Shown: positions 34,973-43,947 of the stretch, piece after piece | How positions within the stretch are numbered: position 1 is the first letter of the stretch | Layout of the letters: every line of letters begins with the position of its first letter | NCBI GenBank assembly: GCA_016717225.1 | Contig: JADKGB010000038.1 | Coordinates: 34,925-98,924 of the forward strand | Source of the DNA: Flavobacteriales bacterium | Lineage (GTDB): Bacteria > Bacteroidota > Bacteroidia > Flavobacteriales_F > PHOS-HE28 | Length of the DNA stretch: 64,000 bases | Direction of reading: 5' to 3' | Notes under the pieces: generated by a model | What the model saw: only the letters and a program-made list of their open reading frames with translations | Database searches by the model: none | What the model was told of the DNA's origin: nothing | Program-made: the position numbers and the translations under genes

Positions 34973-35506
34973 ATGGCTGAAAAGATCATCTACGCGGTCT
35001 ACGAAGACCCTGAGCAGTTGAAGAGCGCTGCACGCAAGCTGATAACAGCGGGTGTGAAAGTGAAGGATGTCTTCAGCCCGTTCCCGATCCACGGCTTGGA
35101 CCCGATCATCGGATTGAAGCGCACGCGATTGGGTATCGCCTCGTTCATGTTCGGTATCACAGGCACCGCTTTGGCCTCTTTGGGCACGTGGTATTTCATG
35201 ATCTACGATTGGCCGATGAACATCGGTGGTAAGCCCAACTGGACCTGGTACCACAACGTGCCAGCGTTCATTCCAGTGATGTTCGAATTCACGGTATTCT
35301 GTGCCGCGCACGGCATGGCGATCACGTATTTGATACGCAATCGCACTTTGCCAGGAATGCCTGCACGTAATCCGGATCCGCGTACTACCGACGACAAGTT
35401 CATCATCGAACTGCGTACCGAAGAAAACCACGGTCACACGGCTGAGGCCATGACCGAAATGCTGCGGAACACCGCCGTTTACGAGATCAACGAGCGCCAA
35501 TGCTGA
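34973..35506 (+). CDS. actD: ACIII subunit ActD (DUF3341)
   Basis: This 177-residue membrane-anchored subunit has an N-terminal cytoplasmic domain (YAVYEDPEQLKSAARKLITAGVKVKDVFSPFPIHGLD) and a helical hairpin at about 50-120 (IASFMFGITGTALASLGTWYF, then AFIPVMFEFTVFCAAHGMAI). These are the DUF3341 hallmarks. It packs against ActC in the complex. The C-terminal region has DDKFIIELRTEENHG. Its stop shares one base with the preferred actE start. Confidence 0.95.
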   Translation: MAEKIIYAVYEDPEQLKSAARKLITAGVKVKDVFSPFPIHGLDPIIGLKRTRLGIASFMFGITGTALASLGTWYFMIYDWPMNIGGKPNWTWYHNVPAFIPVMFEFTVFCAAHGMAITYLIRNRTLPGMPARNPDPRTTDDKFIIELRTEENHGHTAEAMTEMLRNTAVYEINERQC

Positions 35507-36225
35507 TGAAGACCCAGACGACCCTCTTCGCGGTTCTTGGTACCGTGATCCTCGCGGCTTGTGGTGGCGAGAAGGACAGCCCCGGCATCGAATACATGCC
35601 CGATATGTATCGTGGCCCTGCAGTTGAAGCGTACGTGGACTACGGACAGGATCCGTACTACTTCGATGACAGTCTGGTTCATGCGGCGCGCAATACACAA
35701 AGCGCGCGCAATGCACCTGTTGGCACCATCGCTTTCAACGCTGATCAAACAAAGGCGAGCTACAACTTCCCGTATCCGTACGCGAACACACCGGAGGATT
35801 ATGAACGCGCCGGCTTGGAAGTACACAGCCCATTGGAAATGACCCAGGCAAATGTGGACAAGGGCAAGGTGATCTACACCAAGTTCTGCTTGCATTGCCA
35901 CGGCGAAACAGGTCAAGGTGACGGTAAAGTGGTTACTGAAGGGAACTACCCGGTACCACCAGCTTACAATGGCACGCAACTCGGTACATTGCCAGAAGGC
36001 AAGATGTTCCACAGTTTGAAATACGGGAAGAACGTGGCCATGGGAAGTCATGCAGGGCAGCTTTCACAAGAAGAACGTTGGACCGTTATCCAATACGTGA
36101 AATTCCTGCAAGCCGGTGGCAAAATGCCAGGTGCCGTTGCACTTGGTGCAGCGATGCCTGCGGATAGTACAAAGAATGTTGTGCCGGTAGTAGCAGCTGG
36201 CACAGCGGGGATGGCGACCAAGTGA
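35506..36225 (+). CDS. actE: ACIII monoheme cytochrome c subunit ActE (lipoprotein)
   Basis: This monoheme cytochrome c subunit is 239 residues from the ATG at 35506 (TGATG overlap with actD); an ATG two codons earlier is also possible. The lipobox VILAACGG puts the lipidated cysteine at residue 19. A single heme motif, CLHCH, lies at about 129-133, with a plausible axial methionine in the following MGSHAGQL region. The Pro-rich YPYPYANTPEDYERAGLEVHSPL segment is typical of the family. It is predicted to be lipid-anchored on the periplasmic side and to sit beside ActA. Confidence 0.93.
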   Translation: MKTQTTLFAVLGTVILAACGGEKDSPGIEYMPDMYRGPAVEAYVDYGQDPYYFDDSLVHAARNTQSARNAPVGTIAFNADQTKASYNFPYPYANTPEDYERAGLEVHSPLEMTQANVDKGKVIYTKFCLHCHGETGQGDGKVVTEGNYPVPPAYNGTQLGTLPEGKMFHSLKYGKNVAMGSHAGQLSQEERWTVIQYVKFLQAGGKMPGAVALGAAMPADSTKNVVPVVAAGTAGMATK

Positions 36226-36245
36226 ACCGATAACGAGCACGAGCG

Positions 36246-37472
36246 ATGAACTTCACTTTCAGCAAACGGGCCAGAACCTTGAGCATGATGCTCATGGTAT
36301 TGGGATTGGTGCTCGCCGTAGTCGGGTTCTTCGGTCTGAAGAACGATCCGCATATGGCGGAAAGCGCTGGTCAGAATTTTTGGGCAGCGCTATTCATCAA
36401 CGGCTTCTTTTTCTTCGGTATCACCTTGGGTGCCTTGTTCTTTTACGCTCTTCAATTCGCAACGGAAAGCAGTTGGAGCGTGTTGGTGCGGCGTGTGTAC
36501 GAAGCGGTGTTCAGTTATCTGCCCATTGGTGCTGCGGTGATCGTTATTTGCCTCTTGGCTGGGCAGTTCGGCCTGCATCACGTTTGGTCATGGATGGATC
36601 ATCGCGTATACGATCCAAATGATGCCGAGCACTACGATAAGATCGTAGCAGGCAAGTGGGCCTACCTGAACCCGCTGTTTTTCTGGGCTCGTGTGATCGC
36701 GTTCATGGGCACCTTCGCTTTCGCTGCCAATTGGTATCGCAAGCAGAGCCTGAAATTGGATACGCTCACAGGCGCGGAACTGGTCAAGGAACATCTGCTC
36801 ACCTATCGTCGTAGCGCGTTGTTCCTGGTGCTTTTCGCTGTGTTCAGCAGCGTATTGGCTTGGGATTGGTTGATGAGCATCGATGTTCACTGGTTCAGTA
36901 CCCTTTACGGCTGGTATGTGTTCGCGGGCATGTGGTGTGCCGCCATGATCACATCAGTGGTGTTGGTGTTGTACCTGAAAAGCAAGGGCTATTTGCCCCA
37001 AGTGAACAACAGCCATATCCACGACATGGGCAAGTGGGTATTCGCCACCAGCTTTTTGTGGACCTACCTTTACTTCAGTCAATTCATGTTGTACTGGTAT
37101 GCGAATATTCCAGAGGAAGTGATCTACTTCCAACAGCGTGTCGATCACCATCCTGTGTTGATGTGGGGCATGTTCTTCGTGAACTTTGTTGTGCCCATGG
37201 TCCTCTTGATGAGCCGCGACGCGAAGCGCAACCCGCGCTTCTTGATCGGCGTGGGCACCGTGATCATTGTGAGCCATTGGCTGGATACCTGCCAACTCGT
37301 TCTGCCTGGAGCTTTGGGCGAACATTTCCATCACATTGGCGCATTGGAGATCGGTCTTTTCCTGTTCTTCCTTGGCCTTTTTGTGATGACCGTATTGAAC
37401 TCACTTACCAAAGCCCCGCTCAGTGTGGTGAATAGCCCGTACTTGGAGGAAAGTGTTCATCACAGCATCTAA
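36246..37472 (+). CDS. actF: ACIII membrane subunit ActF (NrfD-like)
   Basis: This is a 408-residue multi-helix membrane protein related to ActC; by family it is the second quinone-binding-type subunit of ACIII and may contribute to proton movement. Features are SKRARTLSMMLMVLGLVLAVVGF, FINGFFFFGITLGALFFYALQFAT, WLMSIDVHWFSTLYGWYVFAGMW, and FLWTYLYFSQFMLYWYANIPEE. It is encoded 20 bases after actE and 39 bases before the oxidase subunit II gene. Confidence 0.95.
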   Translation: MNFTFSKRARTLSMMLMVLGLVLAVVGFFGLKNDPHMAESAGQNFWAALFINGFFFFGITLGALFFYALQFATESSWSVLVRRVYEAVFSYLPIGAAVIVICLLAGQFGLHHVWSWMDHRVYDPNDAEHYDKIVAGKWAYLNPLFFWARVIAFMGTFAFAANWYRKQSLKLDTLTGAELVKEHLLTYRRSALFLVLFAVFSSVLAWDWLMSIDVHWFSTLYGWYVFAGMWCAAMITSVVLVLYLKSKGYLPQVNNSHIHDMGKWVFATSFLWTYLYFSQFMLYWYANIPEEVIYFQQRVDHHPVLMWGMFFVNFVVPMVLLMSRDAKRNPRFLIGVGTVIIVSHWLDTCQLVLPGALGEHFHHIGALEIGLFLFFLGLFVMTVLNSLTKAPLSVVNSPYLEESVHHSI

Positions 37473-37511
37473 CGAACCGAAAGCCGCCATAAGCGTTCAT
37501 ATCAAGAAACC

Positions 37512-38786
37512 ATGATGACGTTGTTGATCCTCGCGGTGATCGTGCTCGGCATATTGGCCGTGACACGGTTGAGCCGCGTTTACGAGCTCACGAGTGCGTT
37601 GCGTGGAAAGCGCGAAGAAGATATCACGGAGCGCGACAGCCGAATGAACGCTCGGTTGATGTGGGCGTTCCCGTTCGCGTATTTCGCGTTCTTCCTTTGG
37701 CTAACGGTGGCTTATGCGGATCAGATGCTTCCGGTGAGCGCTAGCGAGCATGGTGTGTGGTTGGATGACTTATTGAACTTCAACTGGGCCATCTTGATCG
37801 TCGCCTTCTTCGTGACCAACGTCCTCCTGTTCTACTTTGCTGGAAAGTACTACTACCGGAAAGACCGTCGGGCTTATTTCTACCCACACAACAGCAAATG
37901 GGAATTGGGATGGACCATTGTTCCGGCCATCGTGATGATCGGGATCATCATCTATGGTTTGAGCGTTTGGAATCGCATAACGTCTGTTCCTTTAGCAGGA
38001 ACACCGCAGGTCGAGCTGTATGCTCAGCAGTTCAATTGGACTGCTCGTTATCCAGGCAAGGATGGCAAATTGGGCGCTACCGATTTCCGGTTGATCAGTG
38101 GAACGAACGCGTTGGGAGTGGTTACGCCGAATTCTATCAAGACCCGGTTGGCTGAGTTGGAAGAGATCGTAGTCGTCGAGAAGAAGAAGTTGGAAACAGA
38201 AGGTGGTTTTCTGCCTCCATCGAAGTTGACCGCGTTGGAGGATCACATCAAGCACGTAGAGCGTATGCGTGGCCGCATCGTGAATTTGCGCACGCTTATG
38301 GATCAGGATATCGCCGCACGGGGTGCAGAGAGTCCATACAATCACGGATCGGATGACATTGTGATAAAAGAGTTCCACCTGCCCGTGAGGGAGAATGTGG
38401 ATCTGGTGATCCGCAGCCAGGATGTGATCCATAGCGTTTTCTTGCCGCATCTGCGCGCGCAGATGAACGCAGTGCCGGGCATGGCTACACGGATCCACAT
38501 GAAGCCCACGATCACCACCGACAGCATGCGCACGATCACCGCGAACCCGGTGTTCGATTACATTTTGATGTGCAACAAGATCTGCGGTGCCAGCCACTAC
38601 AACATGCAAATGCCGCTCACGGTGGAGCCCGATGGTGCCTATAAGGTTTGGTTGTCCCAGCAAAAAGGCTTCGAGACCGCCGAGATACCTGCGGCGGAAG
38701 TAGTGCCGGCAACTGATACGGCTGCTGTCATTTCGAATACAACGGCGAACATCCCCGCCGTAACGAACGAACCGAAAAAGAACTGA
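37512..38786 (+). CDS. Cytochrome c oxidase subunit II with a charged helical insertion
   Basis: Subunit II receives electrons from cytochrome c, or directly from ACIII, at its CuA site. It is 424 residues, long for the family. There is one helix at the N-terminus (MMTLLILAVIVLGILAV) and two membrane helices near 55-75 and 95-115. A periplasmic CuA domain has HSVFLPHLRAQMNAVPGM (about 306-323) and the copper motif CNKICGASHYNMQM (about 354-367). Between the membrane part and CuA domain, residues about 210-270 form a Lys/Glu-rich helical segment (LAELEEIVVVEKKKLE, ALEDHIKHVERMRGRI) that many subunit II proteins lack. It is co-transcribed with act genes and followed after 2 bases by subunit I. 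Confidence 0.94.
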   Translation: MMTLLILAVIVLGILAVTRLSRVYELTSALRGKREEDITERDSRMNARLMWAFPFAYFAFFLWLTVAYADQMLPVSASEHGVWLDDLLNFNWAILIVAFFVTNVLLFYFAGKYYYRKDRRAYFYPHNSKWELGWTIVPAIVMIGIIIYGLSVWNRITSVPLAGTPQVELYAQQFNWTARYPGKDGKLGATDFRLISGTNALGVVTPNSIKTRLAELEEIVVVEKKKLETEGGFLPPSKLTALEDHIKHVERMRGRIVNLRTLMDQDIAARGAESPYNHGSDDIVIKEFHLPVRENVDLVIRSQDVIHSVFLPHLRAQMNAVPGMATRIHMKPTITTDSMRTITANPVFDYILMCNKICGASHYNMQMPLTVEPDGAYKVWLSQQKGFETAEIPAAEVVPATDTAAVISNTTANIPAVTNEPKKN

Positions 38787-38788
38787 TC

Positions 38789-40598
38789 ATGGGTTCTGTT
38801 GCCCACGCCCACCCTCCTGCGCACGGCCACGCCCACGCGGAGCACCATCACCACGAGGAGAGCTTCGTCTCGAAGTACATCTTCTCGCAGGATCACAAGA
38901 TGATCAGCAAGCAGTACTTGGTTACTGCTATTATCATGGCCTGGGTGGCTGTGGTGATGAGCATCATGTTCCGTTTGCAGCTCGCATGGCCTGGAGAAGG
39001 TTTTGCGTTCACCAATTTCTTCCTCGGGGATAAGTGGGCTCCAGGTGGGGTTCTAAGTCCAGACATGTATTTGGCGCTGGTGACGATCCACGGTACCATC
39101 ATGGTGTTCTTCGTGCTTACTGGTGGCCTGAGCGGAACGTTCGCGAACCTGCTGATACCGTTTCAAGTTTGGTGCACGCGATATGGCGAGCGGTTTCTTG
39201 AACATGTTGTCGTATTGGTTCTTCTTCGTGAGCAGTGTGCTCATGATCGCCTCGCTATTTGTTGAAGGTGGTCCTGCCTCTGGTGGTTGGACGATCTACC
39301 CACCGCTGAGCGCATTGCCTCAAGCCATGCCCGGTAGCGGTACAGGCATGACGCTGTGGTTGTTGAGTATGGCCGTATTCGTGGCGAGTGCTTTGCTTGG
39401 TGGTTTGAACTACATCGTTACGGTACTCAATCTGCGCACGCTTGGTATGAAAATGACCCGGCTGCCGTTGTCGGTCTGGGCCTTGTTCGTTACCGCTGTG
39501 TTGGGTGTGTTGTCGTTCCCGGTTCTGCTGAGCGCGGCTTTGCTTCTATTGATGGATCGTTTGGTGGGCACGAGCTTCTATCTCAGTGAGATCCACATAG
39601 GTGGTGAAGCATTGGATAACATGGGCGGATCCCCAATTCTTTTCCAGCACTTGTTCTGGTTCTTGGGTCACCCCGAAGTGTACATCGTGTTGTTGCCTGC
39701 TCTCGGCATCACGTCGGAAGTGATCGCGACCAATGCGCGTAAGCCCATCTTCGGTTACCGCGCGATGATCGGTTCCATTCTGGCGATCGGGTTCTTGAGC
39801 TTCATCGTTTGGGGTCACCACATGTTCATCACCGGGATGAACCCGTTCCTCGGGTCGGTATTCGTGTTCACCACGCTGCTCATCGCGATCCCTTCCGCGG
39901 TGAAAGTGTTCAACTACATCACCACACTTTGGCGCGGCAACTTGGTATTGAGCCCTGCTATGCTGTTCAGCATTGGCTTGGTGGCCACCTTCATCGCAGG
40001 CGGTCTCACAGGGATCATTCTCGCCGATAGCGCATTGGACATCCCGGTCCACGACACCTACTTTGTTGTCGCGCACTTCCACATCGTAATGGGGATGAGC
40101 GCGATCTTCGGAATGTTCGCGGGTATCTACCATTGGTTCCCGCGGATGTATGGTCGCATGATGAACACCAAGTTGGGCTACGCGCACTTCTGGATCACCT
40201 TCATCTGTGCCTTTGGCGTCTTCTTCCCAATGCACTACATCGGTTTGGCTGGCGCTCCCCGCCGTTACTACAGCTACAGTGAGTTCCCCATGTTCCAAGG
40301 CGTTGTTGATCTGAACATTTTGATCACCTTGTTCGCGATCGTAGGTGGTCTTGCACAGATCATTTTCACCTACAACTTCTTCCACAGCATTTGGCGTGGC
40401 CAGAAGGCGGTGCAGAACCCATGGCGCAGCAATACCCTTGAATGGACCGCACCACTGAAGCACATGCACGGCAACTGGCCCGGGGCTATACCGGTAGTTC
40501 ACCGCTGGCCATACGACTACAGCAAGCCTGGAATGCCGGAAGATTTCGTTCCGCAGAACGTGCCATTGGCTGAAGGAGAGGAGGAGGAACACGGTTGA
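38789..40598 (+). pseudogene. ctaD: Cytochrome c oxidase subunit I, interrupted by one frameshift
   Basis: This heme-copper catalytic subunit reduces oxygen and pumps protons. The first frame has a His-rich N-terminus, then SKYIFSQDHKMISKQYL and the start of the core (VTIHGTIMVFFVLTGGLSGTFANLLIPFQV). The frame switches at 39168-39170, where TTT instead of TT separates FQV from GARDMASGFLNMLSYW. After that come WFLGHPEVYIVLLPALG (CuB histidine and cross-linked Tyr region), WGHHMFITGM, HDTYFVVAHFHIVMGM (heme ligands), and the C-terminus. Removing one T restores 602 residues. All catalytic parts are intact, so a homopolymer error in the sequence is likely. It is the last gene of the operon and a terminator follows. 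Confidence 0.93.
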
Positions 40599-40617
40599 AG
40601 GATCAAACTGACCATCG

Positions 40618-40653
40618 AGAACGCAGAGGAAACACCTCTGCGTTCTTTGTTTT
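40618..40653 (+). terminator. Rho-independent terminator of the ACIII-oxidase operon
   Basis: AGAACGCAGAGG (40618-40629) and CCTCTGCGTTCT (40635-40646) form a perfect 12-bp stem with an AAACA loop, followed by TTGTTTT. It starts 20 bases after the ctaD stop. The stem core GCAGAGG is similar to the arms of the suf-spacer palindrome. Confidence 0.92.
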
Positions 40654-40674
40654 AGAGCGTTCATCTTTGTTGAC

Positions 40675-41304
40675 ATGAGGGCGTTGCAGCTTGCCGTTAT
40701 CCTGGTCCTGATCGGCATCGAGAGCCGAGCGCAGCGAGTGGATAGCATACCGAACTACCTGCAAGCCCCGGCCAAGCTCATTGTAAAGCTGGACATGCGC
40801 GGCTCGTTCATCAACAACGAAAGCGTACAGTTCGCCGGTGTGAAATTGGGCCTTGAACACGCAGGCAAAGTGCAGTACGGCATTGGATACAGCTTCTTGT
40901 TCTCGCCATTAGAAAGGGAAGAATTCGTTCCAGGTGAAGGCGTTGTTACCACGCGTTTGCGGTTCGGATATGTGACACCCTATTTCGAATATGCCTTTTA
41001 CCAGCGCGGTCCATGGGAGTTGCGTATTCCCGTGCAACTTGGCCTCGGCACTGGAAGTGTGGTGTACGATGATGTGACAGGTCGCACACGCAAACTTCAG
41101 CGCAGCTTGGTTTTACTCTATGAGCCCAGCATCACCGTGCAATACCGTTTTCTGAAGTACTTCGCTGTTGGCGGTGGTTGGGGCTACCGCTTGGTAGCGC
41201 GCAACAAGCATTTGTCCGATGGGCTTACTGCACCGATCTACACCTTCGGGTTACGAGTGTTTTTTGGGGACCTGTGGAAGGATCTCGGACCTGTGCAGGA
41301 GTGA
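40675..41304 (+). CDS. Putative outer-membrane beta-barrel protein
   Basis: This 209-residue protein has a signal peptide (MRALQLAVILVLIGIESRAQ) and alternating hydrophobic/aromatic strands (QFAGVKLGLEHAGKVQYGIGYSFLF, YFEYAFYQRGPWELRIPVQLGLG, SITVQYRFLKYFAVGGGWGYRLV), ending with a strand (YTFGLRVFFGD). This is the pattern of a small outer-membrane barrel of about eight to ten strands. I do not recognise a named family. It follows the oxidase terminator, so it probably has its own promoter; CATCTTTG just upstream is a near match to the -7 element. Confidence 0.7.
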   Translation: MRALQLAVILVLIGIESRAQRVDSIPNYLQAPAKLIVKLDMRGSFINNESVQFAGVKLGLEHAGKVQYGIGYSFLFSPLEREEFVPGEGVVTTRLRFGYVTPYFEYAFYQRGPWELRIPVQLGLGTGSVVYDDVTGRTRKLQRSLVLLYEPSITVQYRFLKYFAVGGGWGYRLVARNKHLSDGLTAPIYTFGLRVFFGDLWKDLGPVQE

Positions 41305-41454
41305 GAGGTATCAGCGCTTTTGTTGGATCTGTTCGGTTCTGTGGACAATTGTTCTCGGGCTCTTCGAGCATCAGACTTCGCCACGCTAAGCAAACATGCT
41401 TTAGCTGGCTACTTTCGCCTCGGTCGCCGTAGCTCATTGCGAAGGCACAACCCA

Positions 41455-42480
41455 ATGCCCGAACCCTTCGACCTACGCAACGAGCAACGCTCCGCCTCCG
41501 ACAAGGAGATGGAGCAAGTATTGCGTCCGCGCCGTTTCGAAGAGTTCGCCGGACAGAAGGCTGTAACGGACAACCTGAAAGTTTTTGTGCAAGCCGCGAA
41601 GCAACGTGGCGAAGCATTGGACCATGTGTTGCTTCATGGCCCTCCCGGCTTGGGCAAGACCACCCTCGCGGGCATTATTGCGCAAGAGATGGGTGTGAGT
41701 ATGCGGGTAACAAGTGGGCCGGTTCTGGACAAGCCCGCGGACCTTGCCGGGCTGCTCACCAACCTTCAACCGAACGACCTGCTCTTCATTGACGAGATCC
41801 ATCGGTTGAGCCCCATCGTGGAGGAATACTTGTACAGTGCGATGGAGGATTACCGCATTGACCTGGTGATCGACGCCGGGCCGAACGCGCGTACCGTGCA
41901 GATCAGTTTGAATCCATTCACGCTCGTTGGTGCGACAACACGCAGTGGTTTGCTCACCGCGCCCTTGCGCGCTCGCTTCGGAATCAACAGCCGCTTGGAC
42001 TATTACGATGCCGCCACGCTGAAAGGCATTCTGCATCGTTCCTCTGGCCTGATGAAAGTGCCCATTGTGGATGATGCCGCCCACGAGATCGCACGTCGTA
42101 GCCGGGGCACACCACGCATCGCGAACGCATTGTTACGTCGTGTGCGCGACTTTGCGCAGATCCAAGGTGACGGGAGTATTGATATGGCCATAGCCAAGCA
42201 TGCACTTCAAATGCTGAACGTGGATGCGCACGGCCTCGATGAGATGGACAATCGCATTTTGTTGTGCATCATCGATAAGTTCGCGGGTGGGCCGGTGGGT
42301 TTGAACACGGTAGCCACTGCAGTAGGCGAGGAGAGCGGCACGATCGAAGAAGTGTACGAGCCGTTCCTGATCATGGAAGGCTACTTGATGCGCACTCCTC
42401 GCGGGCGGCAATGCACCGAGCGTGCGTACAAGCATTTGGGTAAGGTGCCTAGCGTGAAGCCGGGAAGTTTGTTCGAGTAG
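41455..42480 (+). CDS. ruvB: Holliday junction branch migration ATPase RuvB
   Basis: This hexameric AAA+ motor drives branch migration with RuvA at Holliday junctions. From MPEPFDLRNEQ it has 341 residues. Motifs are LRPRRFEEFAGQ, Walker A HGPPGLGKTTLA, Walker B LLFIDEIHRL, sensor 1 VGATTRSGLLTAPLRARFG, and the C-terminal winged-helix segment GGPVGLNTVATAVGEESGTIEEVYEPFL with RTPRGR. The longer frame upstream has no similarity to the family. Its partner ruvA is 9 kb downstream, so the two are not in one operon here. Confidence 0.97.
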   Translation: MPEPFDLRNEQRSASDKEMEQVLRPRRFEEFAGQKAVTDNLKVFVQAAKQRGEALDHVLLHGPPGLGKTTLAGIIAQEMGVSMRVTSGPVLDKPADLAGLLTNLQPNDLLFIDEIHRLSPIVEEYLYSAMEDYRIDLVIDAGPNARTVQISLNPFTLVGATTRSGLLTAPLRARFGINSRLDYYDAATLKGILHRSSGLMKVPIVDDAAHEIARRSRGTPRIANALLRRVRDFAQIQGDGSIDMAIAKHALQMLNVDAHGLDEMDNRILLCIIDKFAGGPVGLNTVATAVGEESGTIEEVYEPFLIMEGYLMRTPRGRQCTERAYKHLGKVPSVKPGSLFE

Positions 42481-42580
42481 GTGTGCTACGATCTCGTCGC
42501 CAAGAGCAAACGTCGCCCACGGAAACAACGTCGCCGTCAACTGGAACACCGAGCGAACGCCAGCACGATACTTTCACCGC

Positions 42581-43576
42581 GTGCCCAACCCACGTGATCG
42601 CTCAGCATTGATCAGAGCCGAAGCCCATCGCCTCGGCTTCCTCGCTTGCGGTGTCGCGCGCGCTGAATTCCTGGAGGAAGAAGTCCCGCGATTGGAGCAG
42701 TGGCTGCGCGAGAAGCGGCACGGTGACATGGCATATATGGCCAACCACTTCGACATGCGGCTCGACCCCAGACTGCTGGTGCCTGGCGCGAAGAGTGTGA
42801 TCAGTCTCGCGTACAACTACTTCACCGAACCCAAGCAAACGGATACTGAAGCGCCTAAGCTGAGCACCTATGCTTACGGTCGGGACTATCACAAAGTGCT
42901 GAAACAGCGATTGAATCCACTGATAGAATTCATCAAACGCGAATCCGGTGATGCGGATATGCGTGCGTTCGTTGATAGTGCGCCTGTGATGGAGAAGGCC
43001 TGGGCACAGCGAGCTGGGATAGGTTGGGCAGGAAAGAACGCGAACATCATCCGTCAACAGCAGGGTTCGTTCTTCTTCCTCTGCGAGATCATCACCGATC
43101 TGGAATTGGAACCTGATGCGCCAGCCACTGACCACTGCGGCACTTGCCGCCGCTGTATCGATGCGTGCCCTACTGGAGCCATCATTCAACCGTACGTGGT
43201 AGATGGAAGCAAGTGCATCAGTTATTTCACCATCGAGTTGAAAGAAGCGATCCCGCAGGAAATGAAAGGTCGTATGGACGATTGGGTATTCGGTTGTGAT
43301 GTGTGCCAGCAAGTTTGCCCATGGAATCGCTTCAGCACACCGCACGGCGATCCCGACTTTCTGCCCAAGGACAAGTTGATGAACCTCTCACGTGAGGAAT
43401 GGTATGGCATGAACGAAGTCTTGTTCGACGAACTATTCGAACGCAGCGCAGTGAAGCGCACGAAATTCAGCGGCCTGAAGCGTAACTTGGAATTCCTATG
43501 CAAACCCCGCGACAACGCTGGGCACACCGACCACCTGATCAGGTTCTCATGCTCTTCTGGAACACTTCCAAAATGA
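42581..43576 (+). CDS. queG: Epoxyqueuosine reductase QueG
   Basis: This cobalamin- and 4Fe-4S-dependent reductase carries out the last step of queuosine synthesis in tRNA. It starts with GTG (MPNPRDRSALIRAEAHRLGF) and has 331 residues. Motifs are VISLAYNYF, SAPVMEKAWAQRAGIGWAGKNANII, and the two cluster motifs CGTCRRCIDACPTGAI and CDVCQQVCPWNRF. Its 3' end overlaps the convergent small conserved gene by 38 bases. ruvB precedes it by 100 bases that contain nothing that I can support. Confidence 0.96.
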   Translation: MPNPRDRSALIRAEAHRLGFLACGVARAEFLEEEVPRLEQWLREKRHGDMAYMANHFDMRLDPRLLVPGAKSVISLAYNYFTEPKQTDTEAPKLSTYAYGRDYHKVLKQRLNPLIEFIKRESGDADMRAFVDSAPVMEKAWAQRAGIGWAGKNANIIRQQQGSFFFLCEIITDLELEPDAPATDHCGTCRRCIDACPTGAIIQPYVVDGSKCISYFTIELKEAIPQEMKGRMDDWVFGCDVCQQVCPWNRFSTPHGDPDFLPKDKLMNLSREEWYGMNEVLFDELFERSAVKRTKFSGLKRNLEFLCKPRDNAGHTDHLIRFSCSSGTLPK

Positions 43577-43754
43577 TGTCTTTGTATTGATGCCCAAACG
43601 TTGCCAAGCACCAAGCTTTGAGCAGGATCTGATCATGCTGGCCCAACCATGTGCGGGCCTTCACGAGTTCTTTCTTGAACAGGCGGCTATCGAAGCTCAC
43701 CTTTTGGAGCACTTGTTTGCTGAGCTCCATCATCTTTCGTCCTTGGTCCATCAT
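43539..43754 (-). CDS. Small conserved hypothetical protein, about 71 residues
   Basis: This is a helical, basic protein with MELSKQVLQKVSFDSRLFKKELVKARTWL and LLKAWCLATFGHQYKDIILEVF. The pattern recalls a small uncharacterised Bacteroidota family, from memory and not confirmed. I start at the Met-Met at 43754; the frame continues upstream through a region without protein-like features. It ends inside queG (38-base convergent overlap). TACCTTCA upstream is a weak -7 match. The function is unknown. Confidence 0.6.
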   Translation of the reverse strand: MMDQGRKMMELSKQVLQKVSFDSRLFKKELVKARTWLGQHDQILLKAWCLATFGHQYKDIILEVFQKSMRT

Positions 43755-43947
43755 CACGCGTCGTCGGTTAGGGCCGCTATCTGCGGTAGGTGCTGAAAAA
43801 GCCCGATGAAGGTAAATAGTAGGATGATCCTTGTACAGAAGCCAACGATTTTTTTTCAACCGGATCCTCGCCTCGGGCACAAAGGAACGCTTGTTGGGGG
43901 CAGATCGGTATGGGTAGTGACCGATCGTGTTTTCCGGGCTTGAACTC

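Noticed and set aside
33593..35716. A 707-codon open frame antisense to actC and actD
   Set aside because: Highly charged, low-complexity translation with no motif, lying opposite two well-recognised membrane proteins.
39160..39185. Programmed ribosomal frameshift in ctaD
   Set aside because: There is no slippery heptamer with a downstream pseudoknot, and oxidase subunit I is not known to use frameshifting; the TTT run fits a simple indel.
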